A DNA stretch of 64,000 nucleotides from an uncultured Gammaproteobacteria bacterium (GTDB lineage Bacteria; Pseudomonadota; Gammaproteobacteria; DRJJ01): contig CAMYJU010000005.1 of NCBI GenBank assembly GCA_947258795.1, forward strand, positions 90,996-154,995, read 5' to 3'. Positions 59,090-64,000 of this stretch are shown piece by piece (the first letter of the stretch is position 1; every line of letters begins with the position of its first letter). The position numbers and the translations under genes are program-made. The notes beneath the pieces were generated by a model. The model saw only the letters and a list, made by a program, of their open reading frames with translations. It did no database searches and was not told where the DNA came from.

Positions 59090-59520
59090 CCGCCGAAACC
59101 CTCTTCATCCATTTTGGCGGCATAGGCATCCTGTGCCGCCCGTCCAGTAAGCAGATGCGTTGATTCTGCCTGCCAGTCAAGCGGCCGTAGACGGATTAAC
59201 CAGCCTGCGCCATACGGGTCCTCGTTGATTCCAGCCGGATCATCGACAACCTGATGGTTAATCTCGACAATTTCGCCAGATACCGGCGCCTTGACCGGAC
59301 CGACCCACTTACCCGATTCCACGGTTGCACAGGACTTGCCTTGCTGGACCTCCTTGCCAGGTTTACGCGGCATACAGGCGACGATGTCCCCTGACAAAGA
59401 ACAGGCGTAAGCGGTCATTCCGAGTGTTAATAGCCCTTCATCATCGAGCGTGCACCAGACATTGGCGTCGATGTCATATAACAGCGTATCCGGCATGTCA
59501 CAACCACGTACAGTCGCCAT
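59083..59520 (-). CDS. lbpA: Lipoate-binding protein LbpA (GcvH-like)
   Basis: The start is the ATG at 59520, preceded by AGAGGTGA; the longer frame to 59706 is unconserved and reaches the dsrE3 terminator. The 145-residue product is GcvH-like: VWCTLDDEGLLTLGMTAYACSLSGDIVACMPRKPGKEVQQG, then the modified Lys in ATVESGKWVGPVKAPVSGEIVEIN, then GAGWLIRLRP. A GcvH-like protein encoded with its own ligase and LipS1/S2 is the mark of the sHdr sulfur-oxidation pathway, where LbpA carries the sulfur intermediate. No gcvT or gcvP adjoins it. First gene of the operon. Confidence 0.9.
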   Translation of the reverse strand: MATVRGCDMPDTLLYDIDANVWCTLDDEGLLTLGMTAYACSLSGDIVACMPRKPGKEVQQGKSCATVESGKWVGPVKAPVSGEIVEINHQVVDDPAGINEDPYGAGWLIRLRPLDWQAESTHLLTGRAAQDAYAAKMDEEGFGGC

Positions 59521-59663
59521 GATCACCTCTGAAGATTTTATAGCAGTCATCAAGTCTACAGCGGGAAGTCCTGCAGTCCAAATATACCTGGTAGCAGCCA
59601 AGAATTGTTGTATTCTGTGAGCTTGATCATTCACATCCGATATTAGAAATGGCAGCCATATAG

Positions 59664-59699
59664 AAAAAAAGGCCTGACGGACACATCCGTCAGGCCTTT
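59664..59699 (-). terminator. Strong terminator after dsrE3
   Basis: A 14-bp perfect stem AAAGGCCTGACGGA/TCCGTCAGGCCTTT with loop CACA is followed on the minus strand by seven Ts. It separates dsrE3 from the lbpA operon, so the latter needs its own promoter within 59521-59663. Confidence 0.92.
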
Positions 59700-59725
59700 C
59701 TGTCATGCTTGCCGGTATCTGTTAT

Positions 59726-60208
59726 CTAGATATACAGACAGATATCGGATTCACCGGCATATTCGAAGAAGGTTGCGGCGCCGCCGAACTCCAGACCATC
59801 GATGAATTCAGACGGATTCATATCAAACAGGTCCACTGTCATCTGGCAGGCAACCAGTTTGACCTCGGCCTCGATGCATAAATCGCGCAATTCAGCGACA
59901 CTGGCTACACCTTTCGCCTTCATTTTTTGCTTCATCATCATGGTCATAATGGACTCCATACCCGGAATCGCTGTTCCCAGTACCGGGAACCACTTGTCCA
60001 TACCCATCGGCATCGGCATACCCGGGTTACCAAGTGGCGAAACCTTGAGCGTCAAATCCTTTTTAACCAACTGCAAACCATAAAAAGTAAAGAAGATCTC
60101 TACTTCATATCCCAGTGCCGCAGCAGTAGAAGCCAGAATATAGGGAGGATAGGCCCAATCCAGGGTACCTTTAGTGGCAATAATGGCTAATTTCTTTTCA
60201 TCTGACAT
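59726..60208 (-). CDS. dsrE3: DsrE-family sulfurtransferase (DsrE3 type)
   Basis: The 160-residue protein has the DsrE/F/H fold, beginning KKLAIIATKGTLDWAYPPYILASTAAALG. The single conserved Cys lies in VKLVACQMTVDLFDM. The Met/Gly-rich segment GNPGMPMPMGMDKWFPVLG is typical of DsrE2/DsrE3 proteins; no membrane spans are obvious, favouring DsrE3. Such proteins pass sulfane sulfur from rhodanese or TusA toward the sHdr or rDsr machinery. It is monocistronic, with a strong terminator before lbpA. Confidence 0.85.
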   Translation of the reverse strand: MSDEKKLAIIATKGTLDWAYPPYILASTAAALGYEVEIFFTFYGLQLVKKDLTLKVSPLGNPGMPMPMGMDKWFPVLGTAIPGMESIMTMMMKQKMKAKGVASVAELRDLCIEAEVKLVACQMTVDLFDMNPSEFIDGLEFGGAATFFEYAGESDICLYI

Positions 60209-60490
60209 ATTTGGTTACCCTTCAGTCAATTGCTCGTATGAACAAAACAGTTTGTCTATAAGCTTATTGGACAAGCATTTTGCGCATACGTTACGCGGAG
60301 TTACGAGTTACATCAGTACCCCTGGTCACATAGAACACGAAACGTTTAAAATCTCTTGCAAACCAGGTACATAGTCGCATAACAGGCCTGATCTCAGCAA
60401 TCACAGGCCATACGACCCAGGCAAATCCTTGTGCAGATCCATCCCTGGCCTACTCAGTACCGATAAACGGTGACGCACATCCCTGTACAT
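60209..60490. other. Intergenic region between tusA and dsrE3
   Basis: No gene or RNA was recognised. It must hold the dsrE3 promoter, since tusA ends with its own terminator. Confidence 0.4.
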
Positions 60491-60521
60491 AAAAAAAGCC
60501 GGTGGTATTCCACCGGCTTTT
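60491..60521 (-). terminator. Terminator of tusA
   Basis: Stem GCCGGTGG/CCACCGGC with loop TATT, extended by A/T pairs and followed on the minus strand by a run of seven Ts. It starts 8 bp past the tusA stop. Confidence 0.92.
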
Positions 60522-60528
60522 CAGTAAA

Positions 60529-60759
60529 TCAGGCCTTCTTGATCAGAAAATAGAACTTGCCGCCTTCTTCACGAGATTCCTGTAATTCATTACCAGTCTG
60601 CTTCGCAAACGCCTCAAAATCCTTAACAGAACCTGGGTCAGTTGCAATGATATGCAGTACCTGGCCAGCGCTCAGCCCTGCCAGAGACTTTTTCGCACGC
60701 AAGATTGGCAGTGGGCAGTTCAGGCCTGAAGCATCCAGTTCTTGATCAAAATTCGCCAT
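60529..60759 (-). CDS. tusA: Sulfur carrier protein TusA
   Basis: The 76-residue protein has the TusA motif LDASGLNCPLPILRAKKSL with the persulfide-carrying Cys in CPxP, and the GQVLHIIATDPGSVKDFEAFAKQTGN fold signature. In sulfur oxidisers TusA delivers sulfane sulfur to the oxidation machinery, with a rhodanese and DsrE proteins as partners; all three are neighbours here on the same strand but in separate units. Confidence 0.95.
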   Translation of the reverse strand: MANFDQELDASGLNCPLPILRAKKSLAGLSAGQVLHIIATDPGSVKDFEAFAKQTGNELQESREEGGKFYFLIKKA

Positions 60760-61011
60760 TTCTAATTCCTCAGTTAAATTATTATTTCAAACCATTCCAT
60801 ACAGCAAAGTCTGGCTTTCCTGTATAGACAAACAGGTAAATAAGCATTCAAGAGTACACTTATATGATAACTGCTACGGAAAGGCAAGTCCGATTCAGCC
60901 TATCTCCTGTTTGCTGCCCAAGCACAGCGTAGTAACTACCACACTCAGAATGCAACTAAGTCTGTTAACTATTAGAATTTAAGATGACTGTGAGCCTATC
61001 GGGTGACAGTC

Positions 61012-61335
61012 CTACGCCGTAGCGATCGCCTGACCATGGCGAACCCAATCCATTATCCCGCCACGCAGATTGAACACCCGGTCGAATCCGTGCTGTTGCA
61101 GGAAAGCGACAGCCTGGGCAGAACGGGCACCACTACGACAATACAGCACGATATCGGTTTCCTTGCACAGCTCTTCCTTGTTCAAAGGCAGCAGGTGCAG
61201 AGGCATAGACTCCCCTCCAGGGATGATACCATGCGCCATTTCATCGATAGATCTGACATCAAATAGCTGAAAATTCTGTCCTTTTTCTTTCCACCCGGTC
61301 AGGGTATGAACATCGATTTCCTTTACGCCAAACAT
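61012..61335 (-). CDS. Single-domain rhodanese sulfurtransferase
   Basis: The start is the ATG at 61335 (GGAG six bases upstream); a GTG 12 bases earlier overlaps that site. The 107-residue rhodanese has LFDVRSIDEMAHGIIPGG and the active loop VLYCRSGARSAQAVAFL with the catalytic Cys. It is the GlpE-like cytoplasmic type without a signal peptide. With TusA and DsrE3 next door it probably loads sulfane sulfur onto TusA. The gap to tusA is about 250 bp, so co-transcription is uncertain. Confidence 0.9.
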   Translation of the reverse strand: MFGVKEIDVHTLTGWKEKGQNFQLFDVRSIDEMAHGIIPGGESMPLHLLPLNKEELCKETDIVLYCRSGARSAQAVAFLQQHGFDRVFNLRGGIMDWVRHGQAIATA

Positions 61336-61596
61336 AAATGTCTCCACAAATAAGTATATTAGTGATTCCTAAACTACAAATATACCAAGCATTGGTGTGA
61401 TGTCAAGCCTGAGCATACTGGTACAGTATTATCCTTACTTGCCAGTGTCATTATGAGTCACGATAGAAATCAACAACTTATTTCTACCAACTTCTTGTAA
61501 ACCCGGGACTATGGCACAATATGTTAATGAATATGCGCCCCGGTACGAGCCAGCACAGAATTATTATCCCGTTTGCCGGTCTCAGGACATATTGAA

Positions 61597-63057
61597 ATGA
61601 AAGCATTAGCAATGAATAATCGAACACGTCACTGGTTTAGTCTATGCATACTGGGCCTGATATTACTTCCGCTGCACTTACATGCCGCGCAAGAACTCCC
61701 GGATATTGGTGATCCGTCAGATCGCATCATGACGCCTGAGTCAGCCAGACAACTCGGCGAAGGCCTGATGCGCATGTTACGTCACAATGACCTATTGCTG
61801 TCCGACCCATTATTACAGGAATACATTACCAACCTGGGTTACAAACTGAGCGCGGCAAGCGACAAACCGGGCGATGAATATACGTTCTTTATCGTCAAGG
61901 ATAATTCGGTCAATGCATTCGCCGCACCAGGTGGTTTTATTGGTGTCCATACCGGGCTGATCAGGATAGCCCAGACAGAAAGTGAACTGGCCTCTGTTCT
62001 GTCTCACGAAATTGCGCATGTCACCCAGAATCATCTGTTTCGAACCTATGACGCGACCAGTAAACAGCGTCTGTCTACTGCGATACTGATGCTGGCAGCC
62101 ATATTGCTCGGTGGTGGTGATAGCGAGATCACCTCTGCCGCCGTTGCCAGTGGACTGGCCAGTAACATGCAGACCACGATTAATTTTACCCGTCAGCATG
62201 AAAAAGAGGCCGATCGCCTTGGTATCGAAATGCTCGCATCAACAGGCTACGACCCTGACAGTATGGCTGACTTTTTCCAGCGCATGCACAATACTACCCG
62301 CCTGTATGGCAACCAGGCCCCCGAATTCCTGCGTACGCACCCGGTGACATCCACCCGTGTTGCTGACGCAAAAAATCGCTCGGCCCAAATCAGGACTGCG
62401 CCATCCTACGATGATGAGAACTATCAGTTGGCGCGCGCGCGGGTTATCGCCCTGTCAGGGACCGATTCCTGGTCGGCCCTGAAAATCTTCAAGGCGAACC
62501 TTGACGCTAAGGACAAACTGACCCGATTGGCCGCAGAATATGGCTATGCACTCGCCCTGATCAGGACAGACCAGCCTGACCAGGCCCTGAAACACCTGCA
62601 ACCACTGATAGCAAAGCAGCCGGACAGCATCCTGTTCCAGTTAGCCAGGGCCGAGGCACTGGAACAGAATGAGCAGATACAGTCATCACTGGAACTCTAT
62701 AACAATTTACAGGCGGCCAACCCGGATAACCGTGCCATTACTATGTATTACGCATCGGCCCTGACCAGGAATAATCAGCCTGATGCTGCACGCAGTCTGT
62801 TGCGGAATTTACTGGACAAACACCAAGATGACTCGCAACTGCACAGAATGTATGCACGCGCATCTGAAAAATCCCGCAAAATCGGTGACGCCTATTTTCA
62901 TCTTGCCGAATACTACTATCTGAACGGCAGCACCGAGACTGCGATTGACCACCTCACTCGCGCACGTAAACTACCCAAAATGGATTATTATCTTCGTTCG
63001 AAAATCGATGCACGCCTGAAACAATACCAGGCCATGCTTGAACTTGAAAAAGAATAA
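61597..63057 (+). CDS. bepA: M48 metalloprotease with TPR domain (BepA-like)
   Basis: The ATG at 61597 is chosen (AGGA ten bases upstream); TTG 61573 and ATG 61612 are alternatives. The ~486-residue protein has a signal peptide ending LHLHAAQ and an M48 domain with the zinc site SHEIAHVTQNH near residue 137 and the third ligand Glu in RQHEKEADRLGIEML. The C-terminal half is TPR-like (about 260-480). This matches BepA, the periplasmic quality-control protease of outer-membrane biogenesis. Nothing links it to the sulfur genes beyond position. Confidence 0.9.
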   Translation: MKALAMNNRTRHWFSLCILGLILLPLHLHAAQELPDIGDPSDRIMTPESARQLGEGLMRMLRHNDLLLSDPLLQEYITNLGYKLSAASDKPGDEYTFFIVKDNSVNAFAAPGGFIGVHTGLIRIAQTESELASVLSHEIAHVTQNHLFRTYDATSKQRLSTAILMLAAILLGGGDSEITSAAVASGLASNMQTTINFTRQHEKEADRLGIEMLASTGYDPDSMADFFQRMHNTTRLYGNQAPEFLRTHPVTSTRVADAKNRSAQIRTAPSYDDENYQLARARVIALSGTDSWSALKIFKANLDAKDKLTRLAAEYGYALALIRTDQPDQALKHLQPLIAKQPDSILFQLARAEALEQNEQIQSSLELYNNLQAANPDNRAITMYYASALTRNNQPDAARSLLRNLLDKHQDDSQLHRMYARASEKSRKIGDAYFHLAEYYYLNGSTETAIDHLTRARKLPKMDYYLRSKIDARLKQYQAMLELEKE

Positions 63058-63371
63058 AATACCGTTTTCCTGTTCCCAAGTGACAGTCCTGTTACAGTCA
63101 AACACCAATCCTGTTTAATCATGTTCAAGTAGAATATGAACTCTCCCTTTTTTTATGTACGCTTTTATAACTTAAAATATAAGAATGTACTTATGTACAT
63201 TGGGAAATTAATTAATGCTTGCCTTCTTGATATGTTTGGGTATTCTAGATGCCTAGTTGTGTTGGGCCAGGCATGTGTGCAGCAATATACAGCCGTTTCA
63301 TATATATGGCTTCACCAACGCTCTTGATAAAAACTTTTATAAATTAGCTTCATTAGTATAAGGAGGAAGCC
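63058..63371. other. Upstream region of the sox operon
   Basis: The stretch is A+T-rich, about 310 bp, without a convincing gene; a 63-codon frame at 63136 lacks a ribosome-binding site. It must hold the sox promoter and any regulator site; none was identified with confidence. Confidence 0.4.
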
Positions 63372-63752
63372 ATGCGGAAAATCACTAAGCTGGTGTCCAC
63401 AGCTACGTCTATTGCCGCTCTGATGGGTAGTCTGGCACTGGTGCCTGCTGAATCTGCGATTGCTGCTGAAAAAGCGGAATCTGTCGCTGACCAGGGCAAG
63501 AAGATCGCTTTTAATCGTAAAAAAGGTAACTGCCTTGCTTGCCACCAGATCGCAGGCGGCAATATGGCAGGCAACGTCGGGCCGCCACTGGTTGCCATGA
63601 AAGCGCGTTTCCCGGACAAGTCCAGACTGCGTGCCCAGATCTACGACGCCACCAAGACAAATCCAAATTCTATGATGCCACCATTTGGCAGGCACAAGAT
63701 TCTGTCTGACAAGGATATCGACAAGATTGTCGAGTACATGTACACGCTTTAA
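63372..63752 (+). CDS. soxX: SoxX monohaem cytochrome c
   Basis: The 126-residue precursor has an AAGGAGGAAG site, a signal peptide ending AIAAEK, and one haem motif CLACHQIAGG with the distal Met in NSMMPPFGRHKIL. SoxX pairs with SoxA, which joins thiosulfate to SoxY in the periplasm. Length fits the small SoxX type. soxY follows after 35 bp. Confidence 0.93.
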   Translation: MRKITKLVSTATSIAALMGSLALVPAESAIAAEKAESVADQGKKIAFNRKKGNCLACHQIAGGNMAGNVGPPLVAMKARFPDKSRLRAQIYDATKTNPNSMMPPFGRHKILSDKDIDKIVEYMYTL

Positions 63753-63787
63753 TAGCAGCAATCAAACAGAATCAGGAGATTATCAAA

Positions 63788-64000
63788 GTGATTAACGAAT
63801 ATCGTAGAACCCTGCTCAAGGGTGGTCTGGCGACAGGTGTCGCTGCTATTGCAGCGGGTGCCGGTCTGCTGAGCCCACAGCTGGTTATGGCTGCCTGGCC
63901 AAAAGCCGCCTTTGAAGCCAAGAAAGTCGACGCCGCCACCAGTGGCCTGCTCGGCAGTTCTGATCTGAATGCCAGCTCGGACGTTACCGTCAAGGCACCG
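63788..64000 (+). CDS. soxY: SoxY sulfur-carrier subunit (partial, 5' part)
   Basis: GTG start with AGGAG about ten bases upstream; the frame is open to the window end (71 codons). A twin-arginine signal (YRRTLLKGGLATG, then a hydrophobic stretch and SPQLVMA) fits SoxY, which is exported folded with SoxZ. The mature region opens WPKAAFEAKKVDAATSGLLGSSD as in SoxY. The carrier Cys near the C-terminus is beyond the edge. Confidence 0.9.
   Translation, partial: MINEYRRTLLKGGLATGVAAIAAGAGLLSPQLVMAAWPKAAFEAKKVDAATSGLLGSSDLNASSDVTVKAP

Noticed and set aside
59521..59706. N-terminal extension of lbpA
   Set aside because: It would begin within the dsrE3 terminator, while a good ribosome-binding site precedes the ATG at 59520.
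61012..61266. Plus-strand frame over the rhodanese gene
   Set aside because: Shadow of the minus-strand rhodanese, which has the active-site motif and ribosome-binding site.

Overview
The window looks like the chromosome of a sulfur-oxidising gammaproteobacterium. The housekeeping genes are of gammaproteobacterial type: prfC, rimI, leuA, ilvBHC, pssA-psd, proS, purL, bamC-dapA, gcvR-bcp, lytic transglycosylase and bepA. The right end carries sulfur genes: a lipoate-assembly operon of the kind that serves the sulfur-oxidising heterodisulfide-reductase-like (sHdr) pathway, then dsrE3, tusA, a rhodanese, and the start of a sox operon. The genus cannot be fixed from this sequence.

Layout. 1-3830: the N-terminal ~1,276 codons of a giant secreted cytochrome on the minus strand, with three PKD domains and at least 13 CxxCH haem sites, open at the window edge. 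4.4-6.8 kb: a GGDEF protein with a globin-like N-terminus and a methyltransferase. 7.2-12.0 kb: A+T-rich accessory DNA made of small minus-strand genes separated by folded attC-like sites. This is an integron cassette array without a visible integrase. An IS1182-like element interrupts one attC, and an IS110-family (IS1111-type) element closes the array at 12.05-13.6 kb. 14-25 kb: cnoX-like, prfC, rimI-udg-leuA behind a leucine-rich leader peptide, then pssA, psd, ilvC, ilvH, ilvB. 25-44 kb: housekeeping genes, including an msrPQ pair, purL, bamC-dapA, a galT-like gene broken by a 14-bp tandem duplication, gcvR, bcp and phoH. 44-54 kb: a LysR regulator, an RND efflux pair, a chemoreceptor and a FadL-like porin operon. 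54.6-59.5 kb: a tightly overlapping operon lbpA-lipS1-sLpl-lipT-lipS2. 59.7-64 kb: dsrE3, tusA, rhodanese, bepA, soxX and soxY (cut by the window end).

How it fits together. SoxXY (and presumably SoxZAB beyond the edge) would start periplasmic thiosulfate oxidation. Rhodanese, TusA and DsrE3 would relay sulfane sulfur in the cytoplasm. LbpA, lipoylated by sLpl plus LipS1/LipS2, would act as the carrier for sHdr; the hdr genes themselves are not in this window. Branched-chain amino acid genes lie in two minus-strand blocks (leuA; ilvBHC), each with a recognisable promoter, and leuA also has an attenuation-type leader.

The most unusual items are the repeat-built PKD cytochrome, the integrase-less cassette array with an IS inside an attC, the IS1111-type element with a long non-coding right end that may encode a guide RNA, the leu leader peptide, and two unrelated genes broken by short perfect tandem duplications.
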